A stretch of DNA of 64,000 nucleotides from Ursus arctos. Taxonomy: Eukaryota > Chordata > Mammalia > Carnivora > Ursidae. Location of the stretch: the NCBI RefSeq assembly GCF_023065955.2, contig NC_079873.1, forward strand, positions 99,548,128 through 99,612,127, read 5' to 3'. This document shows, in pieces, positions 35,740 through 47,681 of this stretch; the first letter of the stretch is position 1; each line of letters opens with the position of its first letter. The position numbers were made by a program, and so were the translations under genes. The notes beneath the pieces were generated by a model that saw nothing but the letters and a program-made list of their open reading frames with translations, searched no databases and was not told where the DNA came from.

Positions 35740-36135
35740 TCTGAAACAATGTTTGCAATTCACATGGGGAGTAAGCCACTCTTAGATGTCAGATTTTGTG
35801 ATTTTTTTAGCATGGTGGACAAAAATACCAAGAGAATTCCTATGTAAGGCCATATCTCAAAGCCTAAGTGATGTCACTGTACATAATGATGGAAATTTGA
35901 GAGATATTAAATGAGTGTATGGGCATCTGTAAATGGATTAGCAGTGGTTGCATTACATAGAAGAGTCCTGAATGTAATCTTAACCTGTGTCATCTTTTCC
36001 CAGAATTAATGCTGAGATACTGTTTAGTACTTGATCAGTAATACTCAAGGAATAAACTGATCACCTGGTAGGAGCTGGTGCAATAATCCATAATGTTTTT
36101 AAATTTGTAGAAAAAACAAAACCATGTGATCTAGT
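35740..36135. other. Unassigned intergenic DNA
   Basis: No feature was recognised. Confidence 0.5.
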
Positions 36136-36144
36136 GAAAATGCC

Positions 36145-36316
36145 CCTTTTTCTTTTTTTTATTTTTATTATCAATTAGCCAGCGTATACTACATCATTAG
36201 TTTTTGATGTCGTGTTCAACGATTCATTAGTTGCATGTAATGCCCAATGCGCATCACCACACACGCCCTCCGTAATAACCATCACCTGGTTACCCGATCC
36301 CCCCACCCCCCCTTCC
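36145..36316 (-). mobile_element. Reversed 5'-truncated L1 tail with 9-bp duplication
   Basis: A T-rich start is followed by ATCATTAGTTTTTGATGTCG, ATGCCCAATGCGCATCACC and CACCTGGTTACCCGATCC: an L1 3' UTR in reverse. GAAAATGCC occurs at 36136-36144 and 36317-36325. Confidence 0.87.
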
Positions 36317-37347
36317 GAAAATGCCACTTGTTCAAATGCCATAGTAGTTTTGGTTTAAAATAGATTATTTCTTCTAAGGATTCATTCCTTTTATGGTTGT
36401 CTCATATTTATACCAGAAAGAAAAAAATCATAGCAACTACTTCATGCTAAATGGGAGCATGTATTTATTAAAAGTTAAATTCAATGGAATGTTAGTTCTC
36501 TGGATTACTTCTAATCAATTTTTTTTTTCAAAAATGGGCCAATAAAGGTGAAAAAGATGTAACATCTTTTTTATGCCAGGACATCATTGCTATTCTCTTT
36601 TTTTTTAAATCATTATGTTTTATTAATTAAAATATATTACATCACACACAGACTAAGTTATACATTTCAAATCCACTCTATAATCCTTTTTGGAAATACA
36701 GAATACAAGCATTAAAAAGCATTTGTCTGCTGATATCATGATGTAGGAATAGTGATTTCCATTGTTTTCAGGCATGAGATCATCCTTAAAAATTGTGTAT
36801 GTATTATATTATGCTATTTTAGGAAAGAGTTAGTTATCCTCTTTTGGTATCTTTGAGGATTTCTTCATTTCAAGCACATCAACTGACATCCTCTACTTCC
36901 GATTACAGCTATTATGAAGATACATCAGTATTTTACTGGACTGGCACCTCTTCTTCTTCAAAGACCAGATGGTAAAATATTTTATTTATAATATCCAGGA
37001 AGTTCTTTAGTTTTAATAAATGGAGAATAATGATGTTCTGAACACTTCTTCCATCATAACTGACATTAATGTTCTATTTTATTTTATATTTATTTAAATA
37101 TGTTTATTTAAATATATTTAGATTTTTTTCATATATTATATATTATATTGTCCTTCCTCTTCCATGGACAATTAGATATGCAGGAGTCCCACCTAATGAA
37201 GAAGGGCATCTCATATCTTTGATGTAACAACAATCAGCCACATACTTTCACAAACCCACGAGGAATAAATGAATTTTCTGAAGTGATTTGACAGTACAAA
37301 TACATTAATATTTGCTAGTCACAAATACCAGATAGGGTCAATGAATA

Positions 37348-37411
37348 AAACAACAACAACAACAAAAACCCAAAACAACAACAACAACAAAAAATCAAAA
37401 ACAAAAACAAG
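37348..37411. repeat. AAC microsatellite
   Basis: Two runs of CAA/AAC units interrupted by AAACCC, followed by A-rich AAAAAC units. It lies inside the retrocopy. Confidence 0.9.
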
Positions 37412-37622
37412 GACATATTGAAATTAATTACACCTATGCAAAAATCCATCCACTTGTTCTTTTGAAGCATAATAGCATATATATTTTCTAAGAGTTTAAC
37501 TTTATATTAGTCTTTATAATGAGGCTTTTGATGTAATGTCTGAGTAGATTGACTCATGTGCTACTTTCTACTTGATTTCTGTGATATTTATTGACATTTG
37601 ATGTTTACTTACACACATTTCT

Positions 37623-37820
37623 TTTTTTTTTTTAGATTTTATTTATTTATTTGACAGAGAGAGAGGCAGCCAGAGAGAGAAGGAACACAAGCAGGGGGAG
37701 TGGGAGAGGAAGAAGCAGGCTCCCAGCGGAGGAGCCTGATGTGGGACTCAATCCCAGGACTCTGGGATCATGCCCTGAGCCGAAGGCAGACCCTTAACAA
37801 CTGAGCCACCCAGGCATCCC
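37623..37820 (-). mobile_element. SINEC (reverse) with perfect 17-bp duplication
   Basis: T-run, ATTTTATTTATTTATTTGACAGAGAGAG, then the body in reverse, ending GAGCCACCCAGGCATCCC. TACTTACACACATTTCT repeats exactly at 37606-37622 and 37821-37837. Confidence 0.96.
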
Positions 37821-37856
37821 TACTTACACACATTTCTAAACGTCATTGCTATTCTC

Positions 37857-38322
37857 AGCACTACACACAATACCATGCTGAACAACTATTTGGAAATTAA
37901 TATGGTGAATATCTAATTTTACTGTACTAATATTGCTGAAGGTGAGTAGAAATGTATGTGATTTAACTGAAATTTTTGATTCAAACAGCATGTTAATAGT
38001 CCCCATAAGTAGAATATACTAAGGAAAGTGCCTTCTCTTAATGCAATATACCAACTCTCAAAGGTAAAAACAATGTTAACATGACTATCTAGAGTTGGGT
38101 ATATGAAAATTATCTAATTCCATTAAATATATAGAGATGTTACAATTCTCATTTATAATGAAGTGAGATCCTCCTAAGCATCAAGAAAGCTAAATAAATC
38201 TCATTTTTACTTAAAAATCAGAAAATGAATTTGTTCAAAATGTATTAGGCACTTATTATGCCATGCACTTTATTAGGGGGTAAAAATTCAAAACGTGTGG
38301 TTTATGAGATGCTTGCAATATT
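37857..38322. other. Unassigned intergenic DNA
   Basis: No feature was recognised before the L1 duplication at 38323. Confidence 0.5.
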
Positions 38323-38337
38323 AGAAATATATAAGTA

Positions 38338-40176
38338 CCCCTCAATAGAAGCAGAAAAAGCATTTGACAAAATACAACATCCTTTCTTGATAAAAACTTT
38401 CCACCATGTAGGAATAGAGGGAACATACCTCAATATCATAAAAGCCATATATGAAAAACCCACAGTAATATCATCCTCAATGGGGAAAAACTGGGAGCTT
38501 TTTCTCTAAGGTCAGGAACATGACAGAGATGTCCACTCTCACCACTTTTGTTCAACATAGTACTGGAAGTCCTAGCCTCAGCAATCAGACAACAAAAAGA
38601 AATAAAAAGGCATCCAAACTGGCAAAGAAGAAGTCAAACTTTCACTCCTCTCAGCTGACATAATACTTTATGTAGAAAACCCAAGAGACTCCACCAAAAA
38701 AATTGTTAGACTGATACAGGAATTCAGCAAAGCAGCAGGATACAAAATCAAGGCACAGAAGTCAGTTGCATTTCTATACATTAACAAAGAGGCAGAAGAA
38801 AGAGAAATCAAGGAATCGATCCCATTTACAATGGCACAAAAACCGTAAGATACCAAAGAATAAACCTAACCTATAGGTAAAAGATCTATATGCTGAAAAC
38901 TGTAGAACACTTATGAAAGAAATTAGAGAAGACACAAAGAAATGGAAAAAATATGCTCATGGATTGGAAGAACAAATATTGTTAAAATATCTATACTACC
39001 GAAAGCAATCTATACATTCAATGCAATCCCTGTCAAAATAGCATCAACATTTTTCACAGAGCTGGAAGAACAATTCTAAAATTTGTATGGAACCAGAGAA
39101 GACCTTGAATAGCCAAAGAAACCATGAAAAAGAAAAACAAAACAAAACAAAAAACAAACCTGGGGCATCACAATGCCAGACTTCAGGCTTTATTACAAAG
39201 CTGTAATCATCAAGGCAGTATGGTACTGGCACAAAAACAGACACATATATCAATGGAACAGAATAGAGTTTCCAGAAATGGACCCCCAACCCTATAGGTC
39301 AACTAGTCTTCGACAAAGTGGGAAAGAATAGCCAATGGAAAAGAGACAGTCTCTTCAACAAATGGTGTTGGGAAAATTGGACAGCCACATGCAAAAGAAT
39401 GAAACTGGGCCACTTTCTTACACCATATTCAAAGGTGAACTCAAAATGGATGAAAGACCTAAATGTGAGATAGGAATCCATCAAAATCCTTGAGGAGAAC
39501 ACAAGCAGCAACCTCTTTGACATTGGCCACAGCAACTTCTTGCTAGACATGTCTCTAAAGGCAAGGGAAACAAAGGCAAAAATGAACTATTAGGACTTCA
39601 TCAAGATAAAAATTTTTGCACAGCAAAGGAAACAGTCAACAAAACTAAAGGCAACTTATGGAATGGGAGATGATATTTGTATATGTCTTTTCAAATAAAA
39701 GGCTAGTTTCCAAAATCTACAAAGAATTTATTAAAATCAACACCCAAGAAAAAAATTCAGTTAAGGAATGGGCAGAAGACATGAATATACATTTCTCCAA
39801 AGAAGACATACAAATGGCCGACAAATACATGAATAAATGCTCAACATCACTCGACATCAGGGAAATACAAATCATAACCAAAATGAGATACCACCTCATA
39901 CCAGTAAGAATGACTAAAATTAACAAGTCAGGAAAGGACGGATGTTGGTGAGGATGTGGAAAAAGGGGAACTTTTACACACTGCTGATGAGAGTGCAAGC
40001 TGGTGCAGCCACTCTTGAAAAGAGTATGGAGCTTCCTCAAAATGTTTAAAATAGAGCTACCCTGTGACCCAACAACTGCACTACCCTAATCTTTATAGTA
40101 ACAATGTCCACAATTCCGCAAAACATGGAAGGAGCCCAGATGTCCATCAACAGACAAATGGATAAAGAAGATGTGG

Positions 40177-40207
<31 letters not shown>

Positions 40208-40748
40208 GTATTACTCAGCCATCAAAAAGAATGAAATCTTGCCATTTGCAATGACATGGATGGTACTAAAGGGTATTATGCTAAGAGAAATAAGTCAGAG
40301 AAAGATAAATATCAAATGATTTCATTCATATGTGGAATTTAAGACACAAAACAGATGAACATATAAGAAGGGAAGGAAAAATAAAATAAAATGAATATAG
40401 AGAGGGAGGCAAACCATAAGAGATGCTGAACTCTATAAAACAAACTTAGGGTTGATGGAGGAGAGGTACGTATGAGTATGGGGTAATTGGGTGATGGCCA
40501 TTAAGGAGGGCACTTGGGTGTTATATGCAACTGATGAACCACTAAATTGTACCCCTGAAACTAATGATACAGTATATGTTCACTACATTCAATTTAAAAG
40601 GAGGGTATGTATTGCATGGTGCACTGGGTATTATACGCAAATAATGAATCATGGAACATTACATCAAAAACTAAGGATATACTGTATGGTGACTAACATA
40701 ACAATAAAAAATTATTATAAAAATAAAGAAAGAAAGAACTAAAAAAAA
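38338..40748 (+). mobile_element. Composite 5'-truncated L1 (type B body, type A tail)
   Basis: A perfect 15-bp duplication, AGAAATATATAAGTA, flanks it at 38323-38337 and 40749-40763. From 38341 to about 40595 it is ORF2 and 3' UTR of the older type B. From about 40597 it continues with the last 150 bases of a type A 3' UTR (GTATGTATTGCATGGTGCAC, then ATGGTGACTAACATAAC). The ORF2 relic has many stops and the active site is not open in one frame. Confidence 0.88.
40172..40207. repeat. CA microsatellite inside L1 ORF2 relic
   Basis: A (CA)n run of about 16 units at the place where other copies read GTGGTCTATATATACAATGG. Confidence 0.95.
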
Positions 40749-40950
40749 AGAAATATATAAGTAAATCACTAATGACAGTGAAGTGTGATAAAAATATAAA
40801 AAGTTTTGGATTTAGCATGTTATTCATTATTGACCAAAAAAAGACCTTTAAAACAGGAAAAAAGAAAAATACTAGCTATTATAAAATATCCCAATATTTG
40901 CAAATATAGATGGTAAATCGAAGTGATTATAAATTCCTTGGCATCACTTA

Positions 40951-41168
40951 GGGTGCCTGGGTGGCTCAGTCAGTTGAGTAGCCTACCCTTGACTTTGGCT
41001 CAGATCATGCATGATCTCAGGGTCATGAGACGGAGCCCTGCATTGGGCTCCACACTCAGTGCAGTCTGCTTGAGAGTCTTTCTCCCTCTGCCCCTCCTCC
41101 AACTCGTGCACACATATGCTCGCTCTCTCTCTCTCTCTCTCAAAAATAAACAAATAAACTCTAAAAAA
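40951..41168 (+). mobile_element. SINEC, older subfamily
   Basis: Head GGGTGCCTGGGTGGCTCAGT, body GGGTCATGAGACGGAGCCCTG, a (TC)n run and tail CAAAAATAAACAAATAAAC. An imperfect duplication TTCCTTGGCATC/TTCCTTGGTATC lies at 40934-40945 and 41171-41182. Confidence 0.9.
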
Positions 41169-41182
41169 TTTTCCTTGGTATC

Positions 41183-42087
41183 CCACTTTAATGTACTCTT
41201 ATATGTTTTTCCTGATTCTAAATACTTCAAAAATTTTAAGGGTCTATAACAAGAATCTATCTTCCTAGATACACAGAATTTTAAGATGGCTATTTCAGAA
41301 TGGCTTACTTTCTGAAGTATTCAGTTATTTACTTAGAGATTAAATACCTTCTTGTTGGTTATATAATTTGATCTGTAAAACAGACTGGATAGTAAAGAGG
41401 TAGTTTGTTTCATTCATTATTTCAACCAGGTTTTCTAGCATTACACTCTAACATTGAGTTTAAAATTAGTTTCAGGTGTTCAAACTTTCTACAATGTTTT
41501 GTTCTATCTGAAACATCTCTGTGATGTTTTGTTCTATCTAAGTGCCATTGAAAGTGACATATCCTTTATTTATAACTCACCTTATTTCCCAAGATATTCC
41601 TAAGAGACTTCAAGATAAGGTCAATTGTGAGAAACATATCCATGTGCAGAATATAATTACTAATTATTTCTAAAATTGATTTTTAATATATGAATTTCCC
41701 CTCAAAATTCACCAAGGGTAGCACTTAAAATATAACCTTTTCCTTACATCATCAAGTCAGGAACACTAGGTGTGATCAATTAAATAAACTGGAGATTACA
41801 TGTATTGAGAATTTTTAAAAAGTGATAATTCAAACTCTAATTTTCAAATTATCCAACTGGGTGCCCTTTTAAGGAAAATATATCAGAATATAGATTTTCT
41901 ATATGCTTTATAGGTTTCAAGACTCCCTTGCTCATACTTAAATCATCATGATTTCTCCTCACAATAATCACAGCTATATGTTCTCTTCCATATGTAAAGT
42001 ACTGTTAGTACTTAAAGATTGGGCTAGAATATTTGTATAAATCAATTATAAATTGAAACAAGTTTAAAAACAGCCCCTGACACCTCA
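41183..42087. other. Unassigned AT-rich intergenic DNA
   Basis: No open frame or recognised repeat was seen. A local near-repeat of ATGTTTTGTTCTATCT occurs near 41500 and 41530. Confidence 0.5.
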
Positions 42088-42785
42088 TGCTTCATTAAGA
42101 TGGGCACTATAAAAAAAAACAGAAAATAACAAATGTTGCCAAGGATGTAGAGAAATTGGAACCCTTGTGCACTGTTGGTGGGAATGTAAAATGGTATAGC
42201 CATAATAGAAAACAGAAGTTAAAAAGAGAATTACCATAAGATTCAGCATTTGTACATCTGGGTATATATATAAAAGAATTGAAAGCAGTGTCTAGAAGAG
42301 ATATTTGCACACGCATGTTCATAGCAACATTATTCACAATAGCCAAGAAGTGGAAGCAACCCAAGTGTCCATCAATGGATAGATGGATCAATAAAATGTG
42401 GAATACACATACAATGGAATATTACTTAGTCTGTAAAATGAAGAAAATTTTGACACATGTTACAACACGGATGGAACTTGAGGAAATTATATTACATAAA
42501 ATAAGCCAGTTACAAAAAAAGACAAATACAGTATGATTCCACTTCTATGAGGTACCTAGAATAGTCAAACTGAAAGAAAGTAGAATGGTAGTTGCCAGGG
42601 GCTGGTGGGGAGGGGAAAAGGGGAAATTGTTGTTTAATGGGTATAGAGTTTCAATTTTGCAAGATGGAGAAATCCTGGAGATAGTTGCACAATGAGAATA
42701 TACGTAACACTATTGAACTATACACTTAAAATGTGTGAAATGGTAACTTTTATGTTATGTGTATTTTACCACAATTGAAAAAAAA
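42088..42785 (+). mobile_element. Old L1 3' end (ORF2 end and 3' UTR)
   Basis: ACCCTTGTGCACTGTTGGTGG, GTTCATAGCAACATTATTCAC, GTGTCCATCAATGGATAGATGG, then a 3' UTR with GTTGCCAGGGGCTGGTGGGG and ACACTTAAAATGTGTGAAATGG. This is typical of an old eutherian L1MA/L1MB-class end. Confidence 0.85.
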
Positions 42786-44994
42786 AGTTAAGTCATAAAA
42801 CAAAAGCCCCTGATCTTTAAGAAGGCAATTAATGAAACATTTACTTTCTCATTATTTTTGAAGCCAAGGTCAATCTAGCATGATGATGCCCAAATAGTCT
42901 TTTATTAAAATGATTTAAATACTATGAGTTTTTAAAAAGTTAAAATAGGAAAAACAAAGGACTATTTAACATTCCCTGGGAGTATCTATGAGCTGAACTC
43001 CTTTGCTTAGGGCAATATTCATGAAGAAAGACCAGAGGAAAAGAAAGAAGAGAGCTCCTCTAGGCATGACAGATGAAGATATTTTAGAATTTGCTCTGGC
43101 TTGTGATAAATATATACAGAGCAAATCAAATTACAGAATGTCCTATTTTAAGAAATCCCATTTTCTACACAAATGAAATAGGGCTTAATTTATCACATTC
43201 TGAAAGTATCCTTTAATATTCTTTGAAGTAAGGGATTCCATTATATCACTTAGCTTTTATTTGAAGACTAAAGTACATGTCTCAGAGGTGGAGGCAGTGG
43301 CAATGCTTTAGAAACTATTGTCAATTGGAAATCAATCCATAATAAAGATGACACTTCTGAAATTATAATGTAAGTCAATGGGGGGAATATATTATTCCAT
43401 TTTTAGAAATGTGCTTCATATACAAATGTCAAGAAATGCATCCATTGTATATAATGGGGTCTAGTTTTAACCATATGAGGCATAATTCTAAAACCTAAAA
43501 CACTCAACCCTATGTCCCTTAGTAAAAGAGAAACAAAAATGAGTCATTTCTGAGGTGCTGGGGGATGTTAGTTGATGAATTTACCAGGAGCCTGGAGGAA
43601 ACTAAAGTTGCTGCCCTCTGACTGGAACGTTCAAGTTTATCATTTGTGTGTAACATAAAAGGGCAATTTAGATGTTAAAATTTAATCAACGTGAAACCTT
43701 AATGCCTTAGGTTGAAACATAGAATGGCACAATAATGGCATTAGAAAGGGTGAAAATAGCACCATTACTCCCATTGACATCATCAATGTGTTTGCTTCAG
43801 TGAACTGTACCCTCCAAAATGGAAAAACAAAAAATTAATTTGTAAGGAAGGTATCATCAATACTTAGCTTTCTTCTTGCCCAACTGTAGAATGACCTATA
43901 TTCCACAAAGGATACAAAACCACGTCTAAACAAAATATAGATTTTTTTAAAAACAGCAACATTGGTAAATTTCTTTTATCTTCTTTTAGTTAATGTGATT
44001 GCAGTAGGTGAATTTAAAAGTTGTTTACTACCAATTGAAAAGATGAAATATTACTTTTTGGGGACCATTAAGTAGCATTTAATATTCACTAAACTTTCAT
44101 TTGGCCATCTACCTAGAAGTCATTAATTACATACTATGTGCCAGGCATATAGTAATGCATGTATTTACTGATGTGCAGACCTATTTAATATAGATGGGCT
44201 TTGGAATGAGAACCAGGAGACCTAGCCTTTGAGACACTACACTGCTCCCTACCTCTCCAAAGTACCATTCTATAGTGGTGACTCTCACATTTGTATCTCT
44301 AGCCCTAAACTCGGTTATGAGCTTTAGATCCATTTTTCTAACTACCAACCAGACATTTGCATCTAGAAATCCCATAGGCACTTCAAATTCCACAAGGTCA
44401 AATTGCAACAGCACTTCAAATTCCACAAGGTCAAATTGCAACAGCCCTGTATGTATGTATGTGCTCATACATTCCAGACACCATAATGTACTTTCAAACC
44501 AGTGTTAGCACTCAGTCTCCACTCTTATTTTGCTTTCCAGACCCAGCTCAAGCATTGTCTCTTCTGGGATCTTCTCAGACAGTCAATTGCTATACTCTCC
44601 ATATTCTCATTCTGCTTAGTATAACCTTAATACTGTATTTATCTTTTTTGGTCACTAGTGAATTTTAAATAAATGAATTAGATATCTTTGTCCTCTGGTA
44701 CACAATAAACCTTTAGGGCAGATGCCCTATTTTGTTGATGCTATCTCATTTGGTTTTTGATTGAATTAATTTGAAAACACTCAAATAAAATGATGTTTTT
44801 ACAAGGAAATTCTGTTTCAGTAGGTCTGAGTTGAGACTTGAGCAACTCTCACTTTTAAAATATGTGCAAGTGGCTGTGATATGCTCCAATACCTAAAAAT
44901 CACTGAATTAAGCCAGCATCTAGACAAAGATTATCAACACATGATAAATGTTTATGATTAACTCTTAAGGTTTAAGTAAATATACAATCTCATA
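42786..44994. other. Mostly unassigned intergenic DNA
   Basis: No gene was found. It contains a short MIR-like phrase (ACATACTATGTGCCAGGCAT, about 44131) and a 33-bp tandem duplication, listed separately. Confidence 0.5.
44378..44443. repeat. Perfect 33-bp tandem duplication
   Basis: The unit, starting GCACTTCAAATTCCACAAGG and ending AAATTGCAACA, occurs twice head to tail (44378-44410 and 44411-44443) with no differences. Confidence 0.97.
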
Positions 44995-45452
44995 GTTATC
45001 CCCCCTTTTCAAGAGGGATGCATTCCAAGACCCCCAGTGGATGTCTGAAACTGCAGATAGTACCAAACCCTATATATACTATGTTTTTTCCCTATACATT
45101 CCTGTGACAAAGTTTAATTTATGAATTAGGCACAGTAAGAGATTAATAAGAATAAACAATAAAATAGAATAATTATAACAATTAAAAATACTGTAATAAA
45201 AGTTATGTGAATGTGGTCTCTCTCAAAATATATTATTATGCTGTACTCATCCTTCCTATTCCTGTGATGTAAGACGATAAAATGCCTACATGATGAGATG
45301 ATATGAGGTAGATGATGTGGGCATTGTGACAACATTAGGCTACTATTGACCTGACAGTAAGTCAGAAGGAGGATCATCTGCTTCCTGACTGTGGTTGAAG
45401 GCAGGTAACTGAAACCACAGAGAGCGAAACCGCAGATAAGAGGGGCTACTAT
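44995..45452. mobile_element. Tigger-like non-autonomous DNA transposon
   Basis: Internal words are AAGACCCCCAGTGGATGTCTGAAACTGCAG, AACCCTATATATACTATG, ATTAGGCACAGTAAGAGATTAA, GTGAATGTGGTCTCTCTC and AACTGAAACCACAGAGAGCG. The ends are roughly inverted (TAGTTATCCCCCCTTTT against TAGTAGCCCCTCTTATC) and sit at TA dinucleotides, as expected for pogo/Tigger elements. The family name is from memory. Confidence 0.75.
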
Positions 45453-45719
45453 ATCGGGTTAAATGTCTGATATGTTATTCTAACGATTTCTGGTAATGGA
45501 CCAATTTCCTGAGTGGTGCATCATATCATTCATTTTAAGTTTCCACCTCTACACATTAAAAACATCCAGAATATTAGTTAAGATGAATATTTATTTCCAT
45601 GAAAAGATGGGATCATTAACTGAAAAAAGCAGATTACAAACCAAACTACAGAAAATATTCTCATTTTAGTAGTCATGACACAAGTGAGTACATTTATGCA
45701 CCCAAAAAAAAATTAATCT

Positions 45720-45887
45720 GGGGCACCTGGGTGGTTCAGTTGGTTAAGCATCTGCTCAGGTCATGATCTCAGGGTCCTGGGATAGAGTCCCACATCAGGC
45801 TCTCTGCTTAACGGCGAGTCTGCTTCTCCCTCTTACTCTCCCTTTGTGCTCTCTCTCTCTCTCAAATAAATAAATAAAAATCTTATA
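45720..45887 (+). mobile_element. SINEC
   Basis: Head GGGCACCTGGGTGGTTCAGT, body GGGATAGAGTCCCACATCAGG and tail CAAATAAATAAATAAAAATC. A small internal deletion follows TAAGCATCTG. The flanks share AAAAAAAATT plus CTGG. Confidence 0.9.
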
Positions 45888-46084
45888 AAAAAGAAAAAAA
45901 ATTCTGGAAAGTTATACACGGAGTTAATAGTAATTGGCTGCTGGAAATGAGGGGTTTTTTCTTATATTTTGCTTTTTTATATGTCCTACTTTCCACAATG
46001 CACATAAAAATTTCCTTGTAAAACTATAATAATTAAATTAAAAAGTACACATACTCTTTACAGAATTAGTGGTGATCTAGAGAG
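45888..46084. other. Unassigned intergenic DNA
   Basis: No feature was recognised. Confidence 0.5.
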
Positions 46085-46275
46085 AAAAAGAACTAATAAC
46101 AGTAGAGTGCTTATATGTATTAGACAGCATGCTAGATTCTGGGGATTGAACAATTAGTAATATATGGTCAGGTTTAGAGAAGTTAAGCAACACGCCTATG
46201 GTTATTCGGTAAAAAAATAATAGAGCTAGGATTCAAACTCAGGTTTTTGTGGTTCTAAAATATTTATTCCATTTT
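46085..46275 (-). mobile_element. MIR (reverse)
   Basis: Antisense MIR landmarks: GAGAAGTTAAGCAACACGCC, ATGGTTATTCGGT, AGAGCTAGGATTCAAACTCAGG. Confidence 0.75.
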
Positions 46276-47453
46276 ATCTTGCTAGCCAAGATCCAATATC
46301 AGCCCTCTATGAAGATGTTAAGTAATCAAAATTTCTGCTGCCTTACCCAAATTATTCCATGCTATGAACTGCCATGACCAGTACCATGGGTCCTGTTTCA
46401 AGATGTTCTTCATCCATCAACCTAATCCTTATTACATTTGCAAATGTTCTGGTCAACTAATGTGAGAAAATAATTAACGCCAAGAAATTACTGTATTAGT
46501 CGTTGCTCTGGATTTCCCAGTGCTATGTATGTGCAGCCTATTGTTCTAGGTGTTGGGACAACAGAGTTCACATTCAAATGGGGGTGGGTGGGTTGCAAGA
46601 TGCTCACATAGTTAACTGTATTACAATAAATGCTCTATTAAAATAATAACAAAACATTCACTATGAAAGCATGAAGAAGTTAAATGTATACTACTCTGGC
46701 ATGTTACAGAGTTTCGAAGGAAAAAAAAAGGTGGGGGAAGGGCCTATGAAGCAAAGACCATTGCCTATGCAAAACAACACCTAGCAGTTAAAGACCCCTT
46801 CTTTGTAAATATTAGCCTGTTTCATAGCAAAGTCCTGTAACCACATTGCCCTTTTGTTGATGCCATACTCCAATGGTAGGTGTCTCTGGGTTTGCAGCAA
46901 GCCAGTAATGGGAAATCGTTTCAGGCAGCCCTTTCAGTAGATCTTAAAATAACATCTCTTAAAGCAAACACCTGTGCCCTATACACCTTTTCTTTCACAT
47001 TAGTACATGTCATTCTCACTGAACTGCATCCTTGAGCAACTCACACAGTGACATGTTAATGTAGCTGGGTTACCTAAGACTTGCAGAGATTAAGAAGCTG
47101 TCAGTAAAACATCCGGGAGGGCTTTGTGAATTACTTTCTAAAATCACTCTAAATTAGTAATTAATGGAAAAATTTTGACAACTTGTTCAACACTGAGTTC
47201 AGCAGGAAAAAAAATCAACCTCTGGAGAATCCAATTTTGTTTATCCATTAATGCTAGAGTATATTTAACAGATGAATTTTTTTCCAGAGTACTCAATTTA
47301 TTTCACTGGCTATCCTTCCTTAGTCATTTCTTTCTCCCCCTCCTCAAAAAAAAAATTGAAATTAACTCATCCAAAGAATAAAGGGGAAGAACATAAATTT
47401 TCAAGTCAGAAATATATTTGGAGAGGTATATGTGAATATGTAGTTAGGTAAAT
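46276..47453. other. Mostly unassigned intergenic DNA
   Basis: No gene was recognised. A MIR3/L2-like phrase (GTTCTAGGTGTTGGGACAAC) occurs near 46541. Confidence 0.5.
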
Positions 47454-47468
47454 GAAACTAACATTTTT

Positions 47469-47666
47469 TTTAAAGATTTTATTTATTTGTCAGAGAGAGA
47501 GAGAAAGCAAGAGAGAGCACAAGCAAGCAGGGAGAGTGGCAGGCAGAGGGAGAAGCAAACTCCTGGCTGAGCAAGAAGCCTGATGCTGGACTCCATCCAA
47601 GGACCCTGGGATCATGACCTGAGCTGAAGGCAGACACTTAACTGAATGAGCCACACAGGTGTCCCT
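47469..47666 (-). mobile_element. SINEC (reverse), older subfamily, with 15-bp duplication
   Basis: T-run and ATTTTATTTATTTGTCAGAGAG, then the body in reverse, ending GAGCCACACAGGTGTCCC. GAAACTAACATTTTT (47454-47468) matches GGAACTAACATTTTT (47667-47681). Confidence 0.93.
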
Positions 47667-47681
47667 GGAACTAACATTTTT

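Larger units (their letters stand above)
36598..37842 (-). pseudogene. Processed retrocopy (long mRNA 3' end, source unknown), split by a SINE
   Basis: The insertion is bounded by a perfect 14-bp duplication, TCATTGCTATTCTC, at 36584-36597 and 37843-37856. On the minus strand it ends with AATAAA (36624-36619), 12 bases before an A9 tail (36606-36598). About 1.05 kb remain once the SINE at 37623-37820 and its duplicate are removed. No L1 or SINE sequence is seen in the rest and there is no long open frame, so a 3' UTR retrocopy is the best reading. It contains a GTT-type repeat (AAC on the plus strand). The parent gene was not recognised. Confidence 0.72.

Noticed and set aside
36846..36965. 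Short open stretch ending SSSSKTRW-stop with a splice-like upstream CAG, at first taken for an exon
   Set aside because: It falls inside the reverse-strand retrocopy 36598-37842, whose direction is opposite, so the frame is accidental.
44378..44443. CRISPR-like direct repeats
   Set aside because: Only two adjacent units with no spacers, in a mammalian genome; a simple tandem duplication.
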